NCBI GenBank assembly: GCA_016870425.1
Contig: VGBQ01000026.1
Location: 1 to 18,681, forward strand
Length of the DNA stretch: 18,681 bases
Direction: 5' to 3'
Source: Actinomycetota bacterium
GTDB lineage: Bacteria > Actinomycetota > Actinomycetes > S36-B12
Numbering within the stretch: position 1 is the stretch's first letter; every line of letters starts with the position of its first letter. The translations under genes were made by a program, and so were the position numbers. Shown here piece after piece: positions 10,281-17,060 of this stretch. Below the pieces are notes generated by a model. The model saw only the letters and a program-made list of their open reading frames with translations. It did no database searches and was not told where the DNA came from.

Positions 10281-11305
10281 CCCGAGCAGTCGTGCGCCAC
10301 ACGACAGGGCCCGCCGCCGTGCCCGCCATCGACATGTCCACGCGCCTGGGTTCGGTAGGGCTCCCGAGCCCGGTGCTCACAGCCTCCGGCTGTGCCGCGT
10401 CCGGACGCGAGCTCGACGAGTTCTTCGACATCACCTCGATCGGTGCCGTCGTCACCAAGAGCATCATGCTCGAGCCGCGCTCGGGCCGCGCGACCCCGCG
10501 TATGGCGGAAACCCCGAGCGGGATGCTCAACTCGATCGGCCTGCAGGGACCGGGCATCCACGCGTTCCTCGACAGGGACCTCGCTTGGCTGCGCGAGCGG
10601 GGAGCGCGCGTCATCGTCTCGATTGCCGGAGGCACCACCCAGGAGTTCGAGGAGCTAGCACGCATCCTGCGCGATCACGGCGGCTTTGACGCCCTCGAGG
10701 TCAACATCTCCTGCCCCAACGTCGCTGACCGTGGACAGGTCTTCGCGTGTCGTGCGGATTCGGCCGCGGGTGTCATCGGCGGCGTGCGGCGGTCGACGGA
10801 CCCGGACATCCCGGTCTTCGCCAAACTGTCACCCGATGTCACGGACCTCGGGACGATCGCGCTGGCATGCGTCCGTGCAGGAGCCGATGGCCTCTCCCTC
10901 ATCAACACGACACTGGGCATGGTCATCGACGTGGACACCATGCGCCCGGCCCTGGCCGGAGTCACCGGGGGGCTTTCCGGTCCGGCGATTCGCCCGATCG
11001 CCGTCCGCTGCGTCTGGCAGGTCCGCGACGTACTCCCGGAGATCCCGCTCATTGGCATGGGAGGCATCCGCAACGGCTCGGACGCCTTCGAATTCATCCT
11101 CGCGGGAGCCGATGCGGTGTCCGTCGGCACGGTGGTCTTCCATGACCCGTCAGCGCCTGCCCGTGTGCACGCCGAGCTGGCGAGCATCGCGGCTGATCGC
11201 GGATTCGCGCGCCTGCGCGACGCCGTCTCCTACGCCCATCGCGAAGCCGATCCGGTGCCCGAAGACGCCGCCGGCGACGATCTGTCCCTCCCGGAGTGGG
11301 TGTGA
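10277..11305 (+). CDS. pyrD: Dihydroorotate dehydrogenase, class 1B catalytic subunit
   Basis: PyrD oxidises dihydroorotate to orotate with FMN; class 1B enzymes pass electrons through PyrK to NAD+. The protein has 342 residues, a little longer than typical 1B chains because of an N-terminal extension (about 20 residues before STRLGSVGLPSP) and an acidic C-terminal tail (ADPVPEDAAGDD). Motifs: VLTASGC (33-39), TKSIMLEPRSGRATPRM for FMN and loop contacts, NSIGLQGPG (85-93), and NISCPNV (143-149) with the class 1 catalytic Cys146; later GGLSGPAIRPIA (231-242) and IGMGGI (259-264). The start overlaps pyrK as ATGA after a GGGGAGG ribosome-binding site, and the stop overlaps pyrF as GTGA. Confidence 0.95.
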   Translation: MTRAVVRHTTGPAAVPAIDMSTRLGSVGLPSPVLTASGCAASGRELDEFFDITSIGAVVTKSIMLEPRSGRATPRMAETPSGMLNSIGLQGPGIHAFLDRDLAWLRERGARVIVSIAGGTTQEFEELARILRDHGGFDALEVNISCPNVADRGQVFACRADSAAGVIGGVRRSTDPDIPVFAKLSPDVTDLGTIALACVRAGADGLSLINTTLGMVIDVDTMRPALAGVTGGLSGPAIRPIAVRCVWQVRDVLPEIPLIGMGGIRNGSDAFEFILAGADAVSVGTVVFHDPSAPARVHAELASIAADRGFARLRDAVSYAHREADPVPEDAAGDDLSLPEWV

Positions 11306-12009
11306 GCCGCGCTCCTATCGCCGTGGCCCTCGATGCTCCCGATCGGGAGACCCTGAGCGCCTGGGCTCGTGCGGTCGGTCCCCATGTGAGCACGCTCAAG
11401 GTGGGCCTCGAGGCGTATCTGCGCGACGGGCACGCCGCCGTGGAGGCAGCGCGTGCCGCCGCGCCTGACTGTGCGATCTTCCTCGATCTGAAGTTTCATG
11501 ACATCCCCGCCACGGTGTCCGGGGCGGCCCGAGCCGTCGCTGACCTCGCACCCGACTACCTCACCGTGCACGCGTCCGGTGGTCCCGCGATGGTGGCGGC
11601 AGCCGCTGAGGCGCTGCCACGCACGCGAGTGGTTGCCGTGACGGTGCTCACCTCGCTGACCACCCAGGACCTGCACGACCTCAATCTCCTCGGCCCGGGA
11701 GTGGACTCGGCGGGAGACCTCGCGGTGCGCCTCGCCGTCGCCGCGGCGGATGCTGGTGCACGCGCAGTGGTGTGCTCGCCGGAGGAGGTGGGGGACGTGC
11801 GCGCAGCCCTCGGCGACCGCGACGTCGTGCTCATCACCCCGGGTGTGCGGCCTGCTGGAGCAGCGATGGGGGATCAGCGGCGCGTGGCGACCCCCCGCGA
11901 GGCACTATCCCGCGGAGCGGATCTGCTGGTCATCGGCCGCCCGATCACGGGCGCCGCGGACGTCGGCGCCGCCGCCGCAGCTATCGCGCGGGATCTCCTC
12001 GATGGCTGA
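11302..12009 (+). CDS. pyrF: Orotidine 5'-phosphate decarboxylase, group I
   Basis: PyrF decarboxylates OMP to UMP, the last step of the pathway. With 235 residues and the signature FLDLKFHDIPATV, this is the short group I type of Escherichia coli and Bacillus, not the longer group II enzyme of mycobacteria. The catalytic tetrad is seen as Lys33, Asp62, Lys64 and Asp67. Asp11 in ALDAPD, the TVHASGG segment, ITPGVRP and VIGRPIT are all present. I chose GTG 11302 because it overlaps the pyrD stop as GTGA, like the other junctions, with GGAG at 11293-11296 at suitable spacing. An in-frame GTG at 11296 would add only two residues and overlap that Shine-Dalgarno. orotate phosphoribosyltransferase (pyrE) is not in the window and must lie elsewhere. 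Confidence 0.95.
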   Translation: MSRAPIAVALDAPDRETLSAWARAVGPHVSTLKVGLEAYLRDGHAAVEAARAAAPDCAIFLDLKFHDIPATVSGAARAVADLAPDYLTVHASGGPAMVAAAAEALPRTRVVAVTVLTSLTTQDLHDLNLLGPGVDSAGDLAVRLAVAAADAGARAVVCSPEEVGDVRAALGDRDVVLITPGVRPAGAAMGDQRRVATPREALSRGADLLVIGRPITGAADVGAAAAAIARDLLDG

Positions 12010-12892
12010 GCAGCCATCGCTGGACGAGGAGGCACGCGCCCGCGGGCGCCAACTCGCACTGCAGGCGCGACGGCGCCGGGCCCAGATCAAGCGGGACCTT
12101 GCGGACGGAGGCTCCGTGCGTGAGGTCATCGCCCTGCGCGACGTGGATCCCGCCGTGGCGCGCATGCGGGCACGTGAACTCGTAGAGGCGTGTCCGGGCA
12201 TCGGGCCTGCGCGCGCGACGCGGCTGCTGGCGGATTGCCACGTCGCTGAGTCACGTCGACTGCGTGGGCTGGGCGAGCACCAGGTGGCCGCTCTCATTGC
12301 CGCCCTGGAGGGCGGTGGCGCTGGCCGAGGCCGCCTCCTGGTGCTCTCGGGCCCGTCGGGAGTGGGCAAGTCCAGTGTCGTCGCGCGGCTGCGAGCGCTG
12401 CGTCCGGAGTTGATTTTCTCCGTGTCCGCCACGACGCGTCCACCCCGCGAAGGCGAGGTCGACGGAGCGCACTATCGCTTCGTGGATCGCGCCACCTTCG
12501 AGTCCATGATTGCTCGGGGGCAGTTGCTGGAGTGGGCGGAGTTCGCCGGGCACCTGTATGGCACCCCCGCAGCGCCGGTTGACGAGGCGCTCGCCGCAGG
12601 CACCGACGTACTCCTCGAGATCGAGTTGCACGGCGCGCGGCAGGTGCGCGACAGCGCCGCCGGAGCCCTGCGGGTCTTCCTGGCACCCCCCTCGTGGGAG
12701 GTGCTGGTGGAGCGGCTCCAGGGCCGGCGCACCGAGTCGGAGGATGTCATCGAGCGCCGGCTGGAGACGGCCCGCGTGGAGCTTGCCGCCGAGCCGGAAT
12801 TCGACCACACGGTGGTCAACGATTCGGTCGATGAGGCGGCCGCCGCCGTCCTCGACCTGCTCGACCGGGCCGCACCGCTCGCAGCACCCTGA
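12002..12892 (+). CDS. gmk: mIHF-type nucleoid protein domain fused to guanylate kinase
   Basis: This single 296-residue frame has two parts. Residues 1-104 resemble the actinobacterial integration host factor (mIHF/sIHF): a basic helix QARRRRAQIKRDLADGG, a helix-hairpin-helix-like ACPGIGPARATRLL (63-76) and the family hallmark RRLRGLG (85-91). Residues about 110-290 are guanylate kinase: P-loop GPSGVGKS (117-124), GMP-binding SATTRPPREGE-DG-HYRFV (142-161), and ATP-lid RRTESEDVIERRL. Gmk makes GDP from GMP. A linker of a few Gly/Ala residues (EGGGAGRG) joins them. In Mycobacterium and Streptomyces, mihF and gmk are separate neighbours. ATG 12002 overlaps the pyrF stop by eight bases. An in-frame GTG at 12341 could start a separate Gmk, but it sits in the first kinase strand and has only a weak upstream CGAGG. 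Family calls for both domains are strong. Confidence 0.93.
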   Translation: MAEQPSLDEEARARGRQLALQARRRRAQIKRDLADGGSVREVIALRDVDPAVARMRARELVEACPGIGPARATRLLADCHVAESRRLRGLGEHQVAALIAALEGGGAGRGRLLVLSGPSGVGKSSVVARLRALRPELIFSVSATTRPPREGEVDGAHYRFVDRATFESMIARGQLLEWAEFAGHLYGTPAAPVDEALAAGTDVLLEIELHGARQVRDSAAGALRVFLAPPSWEVLVERLQGRRTESEDVIERRLETARVELAAEPEFDHTVVNDSVDEAAAAVLDLLDRAAPLAAP

Positions 12893-12900
12893 GGCAGGGG

Positions 12901-12906
12901 TAGACT
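12901..12906 (+). promoter_or_regulatory. Candidate -10 element for rpoZ
   Basis: TAGACT fits TANNNT and lies 65 bases before the rpoZ ATG, in the only real gap (79 bases) since pyrR. It suggests that rpoZ-coaBC can be transcribed independently of UMP control. No clear -35 element is visible. The surrounding GGGG-TAGACTT-CCCC could also form a weak 4-bp stem. Confidence 0.4.
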
Positions 12907-12971
12907 TCCCCACGGTGGCGCCGCCGCGCGCTCCCGTCCACCCCGTGTCATCCACTGGTGAGAGGTCGACC

Positions 12972-13274
12972 ATGTCAGCGTCCGTGCGCCCCGAGGGCAT
13001 CATCCATCCGCCCATCGACGACCTGCTCGCCAAGTCCGACTCGAAGTACTCCCTGGTCATCTACGCCGCGAAGCGGGCGCGCCAGATCAACGCCTACTAC
13101 TCCCAACTGGGAGAGGGGCTGCTGGAGTACGTCGGCCCGCTCGTCGAGACGCACGTGCAGGAGAAGCCCCTGTCGATCGCGCTGCGCGAGATCGACGCGG
13201 GCCTGCTCACCTCCGAGCCCTACGACCCCGCAGCCGAGGTTGCTGTCGCGGTCGTGGAGGAGGAGCTGACCTGA
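12972..13274 (+). CDS. rpoZ: RNA polymerase omega subunit
   Basis: The omega subunit helps assemble and stabilise RNA polymerase through contact with beta-prime. The 100-residue protein matches the actinobacterial form: PPIDDLLAKSDSKYSLVIYAAKRARQIN (13-40, written here as the conserved core from PPIDDLL to RQIN), the mid region YYSQLGEGLLEYVGP, and EKPLSIALREI (64-74), followed by an acidic tail VVEEEL. ATG 12972 is preceded by AGAGG (12961-12965) at normal spacing. Longer in-frame versions run back through gmk and are rejected. The order gmk-rpoZ-coaBC-metK is the standard one in actinobacteria. Its TGA stop overlaps the proposed CTG start of coaBC. Confidence 0.96.
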   Translation: MSASVRPEGIIHPPIDDLLAKSDSKYSLVIYAAKRARQINAYYSQLGEGLLEYVGPLVETHVQEKPLSIALREIDAGLLTSEPYDPAAEVAVAVVEEELT

Positions 13275-14494
13275 GCGCGCGCGTCCTCCTCGGCGTCTCG
13301 GGGGGCATCGCCGCGTACAAGGCGTGCACCCTGCTGAGGATCCTGCGCGAGGCCGGCCACGACGTCCGCGTCGTCCCGACGTCTTCGGCGCTGCGCTTCG
13401 TCGGTGCGCCGACCTGGGAGGCGCTGTCGGGTCACGTGGTGAGCGACTCGGTGTGGTCCGACGTTCCCGCTGTCCCGCACGTGAGCCTGGGCCGCTGGGC
13501 CGATGTCGTCGTCGTCGCTCCGGCGAGTGCCAATCTGTTGGCCCGTGCGGCTGCGGGCATGTCGGATGACCTCCTCACCGCGTCGCTGCTCACCGCGACC
13601 GGGCCGGTCATCATGGCGCCGGCCATGCACACCGAGATGTGGGAGCACCCCGCGACACGGGCCAACGTCGCCACCCTGCGCAGCAGGGGCGTCCAGGTGA
13701 TCGAGCCAGCCGTGGGCCGCCTCACTGGCGCCGACTCCGGTGCCGGGCGTCTGCCCGAGCCTGATGACATCGCTCGTCTCGTCGAGGATGCCTTGCAGCC
13801 CCCCGCCCGCGATCTGCTCGGACGCCACGTCCTGGTGTCCGTGGGTGGCACGCGCGAGGACCTCGACCCCGTGCGATTCCTCGGCAATCGATCTAGTGGG
13901 CGCCAGGGATTCGCGGTCGTCGAACGCGCCCTCGCCCGCGGCGCGGAGGTCACCGCCGTGGTGGGCACCGTCGAGGTTGCACCTCCCCCCGGTGCGCGTG
14001 TCATCGCGGCGACGAGCGCCGCCTCGATGCGCGAGTCGATGCTGGCTGAGCAGGCGCGGGCCGATGTCATCGTCATGGCTGCGGCCGTCGCTGACTTTGC
14101 ACCCGAGCGGACGGAGGCGATCAAGATCAAGAAGGTCGATGACCGCGATCCCGATCCGATTCGCCTGGTCCGCAACCCGGACATCCTCGTCGAACTCGTG
14201 AGCCATCGCTCCGCCGGGCAGGTCATCGTGGGCTTCGCGGCCGAGACGGCCGCTTCGGAGGAGGAGCTCCTGTCGCTTGCGCGGGCCAAGCGCGAGCGCA
14301 AGGGCTGCGATCTCCTCGTGGTCAACGACGTCGGGGGTGAGCGGGTCTTCGGTCGTGAAGACACGTCCGTGCGCGTGCTCGGCGCTGACGGGCACGTGCT
14401 GGTCGAGGCCTCGGGGGCGAAGTCCACCGCGGCCGATGCCGTGCTGGACGAGGCCGCCAAACTGCTGCCTCCCCTCCCGCCCGCCCGCGGCTGA
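13271..14494 (+). CDS. coaBC: Bifunctional CoaBC, phosphopantothenoylcysteine synthetase/decarboxylase
   Basis: CoaBC makes 4'-phosphopantetheine from phosphopantothenate and cysteine in coenzyme A synthesis. From CTG 13271 it is 407 residues. The N-terminal flavin decarboxylase (CoaC) starts RVLLGVSGGIAAYKA and has His70 in VPHVSLGRWAD, APASANLLA (83-91) and PAMHTEMW (117-124). The CoaB half begins near 186 with VSVGGTRED-DPVRFLGNRSSG, then AAAVADF (270-276), KIKK (285-288) and VGFAAET. No ATG, GTG or TTG exists in frame between the rpoZ 3' region and 13436; starting at GTG 13436 would delete the flavin-binding strand. CTG 13271 forms a CTGA overlap with the rpoZ stop and follows GGAGGAG (about 13256-13265), so CTG is the likely start. 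The Escherichia coli catalytic Cys and Asn positions read Gly (LTGADSGAGR) and His here; mycobacterial CoaBC looks similar, as I recall. Confidence 0.9.
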   Translation: MSARVLLGVSGGIAAYKACTLLRILREAGHDVRVVPTSSALRFVGAPTWEALSGHVVSDSVWSDVPAVPHVSLGRWADVVVVAPASANLLARAAAGMSDDLLTASLLTATGPVIMAPAMHTEMWEHPATRANVATLRSRGVQVIEPAVGRLTGADSGAGRLPEPDDIARLVEDALQPPARDLLGRHVLVSVGGTREDLDPVRFLGNRSSGRQGFAVVERALARGAEVTAVVGTVEVAPPPGARVIAATSAASMRESMLAEQARADVIVMAAAVADFAPERTEAIKIKKVDDRDPDPIRLVRNPDILVELVSHRSAGQVIVGFAAETAASEEELLSLARAKRERKGCDLLVVNDVGGERVFGREDTSVRVLGADGHVLVEASGAKSTAADAVLDEAAKLLPPLPPARG

Positions 14495-14500
14495 ATCCGG

Positions 14501-14506
14501 TAGGGT
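14501..14506 (+). promoter_or_regulatory. Candidate -10 element upstream of the metK riboswitch
   Basis: TAGGGT matches TANNNT and is identical to the pyr operon element at 1566-1571. Transcription starting 6-7 bases later would begin at about 14512-14514, which would trim the outer base pairs of riboswitch stem P1. The assignment is therefore tentative, and read-through from coaBC is possible. Confidence 0.3.
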
Positions 14507-14509
14507 CGG

Positions 14510-14592
14510 CTGGTCAAGAGCGCCAGCGTCAAGCCCCGGCTCGCTGGCCGGCAACCCTCGCACCGCGGTGGGGTGCCCCGGGTGAGGACTAG
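14510..14592 (+). ncRNA. SAM riboswitch, SAM-IV-like
   Basis: The 146-base gap before metK holds a structured RNA. P1 is CTGGTC (14510-14515) with GACTAG (14587-14592). P2 is GCCAGCG (14522-14528) with CGCTGGC (14542-14548). P3 combines ACCC (14554-14557)/GGGT (14571-14574) with inner CACC/GGTG. The P2 loop CCCGG (14535-14539) can pair with CCGGG (14578-14582) as a pseudoknot. Conserved bases GTCAAGAG, CCGGCAACC and GGTGGGGTGCCCCGGGTGA agree with my recollection of the SAM-IV class, which is typical of actinobacteria and shares its ligand-binding core with SAM-I. The gene controlled, metK, makes S-adenosylmethionine, so feedback repression is expected. The SAM-IV versus SAM-I/IV assignment needs a covariance-model search. 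Confidence 0.85.
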
Positions 14593-14640
14593 GCCCGCGC
14601 CAGCGGGCAAGCGCGGGTCGGCAGACCCCTGAGCGAAGGA
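14593..14640 (+). promoter_or_regulatory. Expression platform of the SAM riboswitch, with alternative stems
   Basis: Two exclusive folds can be drawn. Fold A has GCCCGC/GCGGGC (14593-14598 with 14603-14608) plus GGGTC/GACCC (14615-14619 with 14624-14628). Fold B has CCCGCGC/GCGCGGG (14594-14600 with 14611-14617), which breaks both. The first stem touches the 3' side of P1, so ligand binding could choose between them. No U-tract follows, and the Shine-Dalgarno GAAGGA (14635-14640) lies outside both folds, so the output mechanism is unclear. Confidence 0.5.
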
Positions 14641-14646
14641 ATGCGC

Positions 14647-15843
14647 GTGGCACGACGACTCTTCACGTCGGAGTCGGTGACCGAGGGTCACCCCGACAAG
14701 ATGGCAGACCAGATCAGCGATGCCATCCTCGATGACCTGCTCCGACAGGATCCGCGCTCGCGTGTCGCCGTGGAGACGATGCTCACGACCGGTCAGGTGC
14801 ACGTGGCCGGTGAGGTGACGACCCAGGGCTTCGCTGACGTCATGGGTCTCGTCCGCGGGGTCGTGCTCGACATCGGCTACGACTCCTCGGTCAAGGGCTT
14901 CGATGGCGAGTCGTGTGGCATCTCCGTCTCCATCGGCGCGCAGTCGCCCGACATCGCCCAGGGGGTCGATGACGCAATTGAGGAGCGCGAGGGTCATAGC
15001 AGCGACCCGCTCGATCGCCAGGGTGCCGGCGACCAGGGTCTGATGTTCGGCTACGCCACCGACGAGACTCCGACGCTCATGCCACTGCCCATCTCGCTCG
15101 CGCACCGCATGGCGGAGCAGCTCACGGCCGTGCGCAAGGACGGCACCGTCCCCTACCTGCGTCCCGATGGCAAGACGCAGGTGACCATCGAGTACGACGA
15201 GGCGGGTCAGCCCACGCGCATCGATACCGTGGTCGTCTCCAGTCAGCACGCCAAGGACGTCGACCTCGAGGGCCAACTCACGCCTGAGGTCCGCAAGTTC
15301 GTCGTCGACCCGATCCTCGAGGGCGTCGACCTCCCCAGCGATGGCTACCGCCTGCTTGTCAATCCCACGGGCCGCTTCGAGGTCGGTGGCCCGATGGGCG
15401 ATGCTGGTCTCACAGGCCGCAAGATCATCGTCGACACCTATGGCGGCATGGCGCGTCACGGCGGTGGGGCCTTCTCGGGCAAGGACCCGTCCAAGGTGGA
15501 TCGCTCAGCGGCGTATGCGATGCGCTGGGTCGCCAAGAACGTGGTAGCGGCCGGCCTGGCCAAGCGCTGCGAGGTGCAGGTCGCCTACGCGATCGGCAAG
15601 GCGCATCCGGTCGGTGTCTTCGTGCAGACCTTCGGCACCGGCGTGCTGCCCGACGAGCGCATCCAGGAGGCCGTGCTGGAGGTCTTCGACCTGCGCCCGG
15701 CTGCGATCATCCGCGACCTCGACCTCCTCCGGCCGATCTACCGGCCGACAGCGGCGTACGGCCACTTCGGCCGGGAGCTGCCCGACTTCACCTGGGAGCG
15801 CACCGACCGCGCCGCTGCGCTCAAGGCCGCCGCCGGCGGCTAG
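14647..15843 (+). CDS. metK: S-adenosylmethionine synthetase
   Basis: MetK joins methionine and ATP to S-adenosylmethionine, releasing phosphate and pyrophosphate; it works in the cytosol as a tetramer. The 398-residue length fits. Motifs are RLFTSESVTEGHPDK (HPDK at 15-18), the ATP-binding GAGDQG (126-131) followed by LMFGYATDE, and the phosphate-loop GGGAFSGKD (272-280) followed by PSKVDRSAAYA. I chose GTG 14647 because the Shine-Dalgarno GAAGGA (14635-14640) lies six bases upstream; ATG 14641 directly abuts it with no spacing and would add only Met-Arg. The gene is controlled by the upstream SAM riboswitch. Its TAG stop shares the palindrome CTAG (15840-15843) with the stop of the convergent gene on the other strand. 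Confidence 0.97.
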   Translation: MARRLFTSESVTEGHPDKMADQISDAILDDLLRQDPRSRVAVETMLTTGQVHVAGEVTTQGFADVMGLVRGVVLDIGYDSSVKGFDGESCGISVSIGAQSPDIAQGVDDAIEEREGHSSDPLDRQGAGDQGLMFGYATDETPTLMPLPISLAHRMAEQLTAVRKDGTVPYLRPDGKTQVTIEYDEAGQPTRIDTVVVSSQHAKDVDLEGQLTPEVRKFVVDPILEGVDLPSDGYRLLVNPTGRFEVGGPMGDAGLTGRKIIVDTYGGMARHGGGAFSGKDPSKVDRSAAYAMRWVAKNVVAAGLAKRCEVQVAYAIGKAHPVGVFVQTFGTGVLPDERIQEAVLEVFDLRPAAIIRDLDLLRPIYRPTAAYGHFGRELPDFTWERTDRAAALKAAAGG

Positions 15844-17060
15844 GCGATCGCGGCCTCGGCCTCGGCCACGAGCGCCTCGAGTGTGGTCAGCGTCGGCGAG
15901 CCGGCAGCCGTGCCCATGCGCACATGTAGCGGCGTCTTGCCCAGTGCGATGCCGGAGTGAGCGAGGTGCGCGTCCACCGTCTCCTGGAGTTCCCGCGGCG
16001 ATGGTGGGCTGCCCGTCATCAGCGCGAGGAAGGTATCTCCGCTCCACCGCGAGACAAGTGCCCTTTGCGGTAGTGCGGCACGGAAGCATCGCGCGGCGGT
16101 GGTCAGCACGGCCCCTCCGTAGTCAAAGCCGTATGCCGCGTTGATCATGCTGAGGTCGGGCAGTGCGCATGCGATGACACTCACCTCGTCGCCCGCGTGC
16201 TCGGCGGCCTCGGCAACGCTCGGTGCCAGGGCGATGAGTCCCGTGCGCGACAGCATGCCGGTGCGGGGATCAGTGGTCGCGAGCGCGTCAGCCCGGGCCC
16301 GCTCCTCCGCGATGCGCTCGAGTGGTACGAGGCGCAGATAGAGGATGACCAGGCTGCCCAGGCTCGCCGTCGCCGACACCATCGCCCAGGAAAACGTGTC
16401 GACGACGGATACGCCGTAGCCACCGAGGGTCACGGGAAAGACACCGAGGACGGCCGCGACGATGCCGAACGGCCAGGAGAGATTGATGGGAGCGATGAAG
16501 GCCAGGACCACAAGGGAGTAGGCGAGGGGAACGGCGCTGTCGATGACGCTGGCGCGCCAGCAGTTCTCGGCGATGAGCGCGAGCATCAGCACGGTCCAGG
16601 TCCATCGCATGGTCGTGGCGCTCACCGGGGATCGCGCGAGCAGGAGCGAGACGACGATGAGGATGAAGCCGTAGACGGGCCCGAGCAGGAGCAGGGGACC
16701 GCTCGAGGTGAAGTACAGCAGCAGGTAGAGCAGGGCCACGATGGCGGTTAGGGCCCCGACGAGCGCGAGGGCCATCGGGATCGTCTGGCGCGCCGCCGCA
16801 TCGCGCAGGTCCTGCGTCGGGTCCTCCGCTTCGCGAACAACTGATGGATGCGTCGTGTCCATGGTGGATCCTTCGGGAGTGGCGGGCAGGATCTGGCGAA
16901 CGGTGCTGGGGCGCACCTGGGCGGGCCACGGCGCGAACTTCGCGATCGTGAGGCCCAGGTAGATGACGGTGTTTAGGGCGACGAACAGCCCGAAGACGCC
17001 GAACCACGTCTGGGTGAGGATGTCGCTGGGCAGCAGGATCCCGGTGGGCAGGGGCGTCAT
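15840..17060 (-). CDS. Membrane protein with degenerate GGDEF domain
   Basis: The 406-residue protein has a TM segment near residues 20-42, a linker of about 50 residues, some six TM segments between about 95 and 245, and a C-terminal GGDEF-like domain (258-406). The domain keeps the fold markers TTDPRTGMLSRTG (usually D-LTGL-NR), INAAYGFDYGG (usually IND-yGH--GD) and RWSGDTF (usually R-GGDEF, 338-344). The signature is SGDTF, and the metal-binding Asp and Lys of the DxDxFK region read Ala, Pro and Ser, so diguanylate cyclase activity is very unlikely. Degenerate GGDEF domains can act as nucleotide receptors or docking modules. ATG 17060 overlaps the stop of the synthase gene before it as ATGA. 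A second start at 16862, with AAGGA six bases upstream, would give a 340-residue form without the first TM. Function is inferred from context. Confidence 0.8.
   Translation of the reverse strand: MTPLPTGILLPSDILTQTWFGVFGLFVALNTVIYLGLTIAKFAPWPAQVRPSTVRQILPATPEGSTMDTTHPSVVREAEDPTQDLRDAAARQTIPMALALVGALTAIVALLYLLLYFTSSGPLLLLGPVYGFILIVVSLLLARSPVSATTMRWTWTVLMLALIAENCWRASVIDSAVPLAYSLVVLAFIAPINLSWPFGIVAAVLGVFPVTLGGYGVSVVDTFSWAMVSATASLGSLVILYLRLVPLERIAEERARADALATTDPRTGMLSRTGLIALAPSVAEAAEHAGDEVSVIACALPDLSMINAAYGFDYGGAVLTTAARCFRAALPQRALVSRWSGDTFLALMTGSPPSPRELQETVDAHLAHSGIALGKTPLHVRMGTAAGSPTLTTLEALVAEAEAAIA

Noticed and set aside
13436..13438. GTG as coaBC start
   Set aside because: It would remove 55 residues including the flavin-binding SGGIAAYKA motif and leave a gap of 161 bases after rpoZ; CTG 13271 keeps the complete domain.
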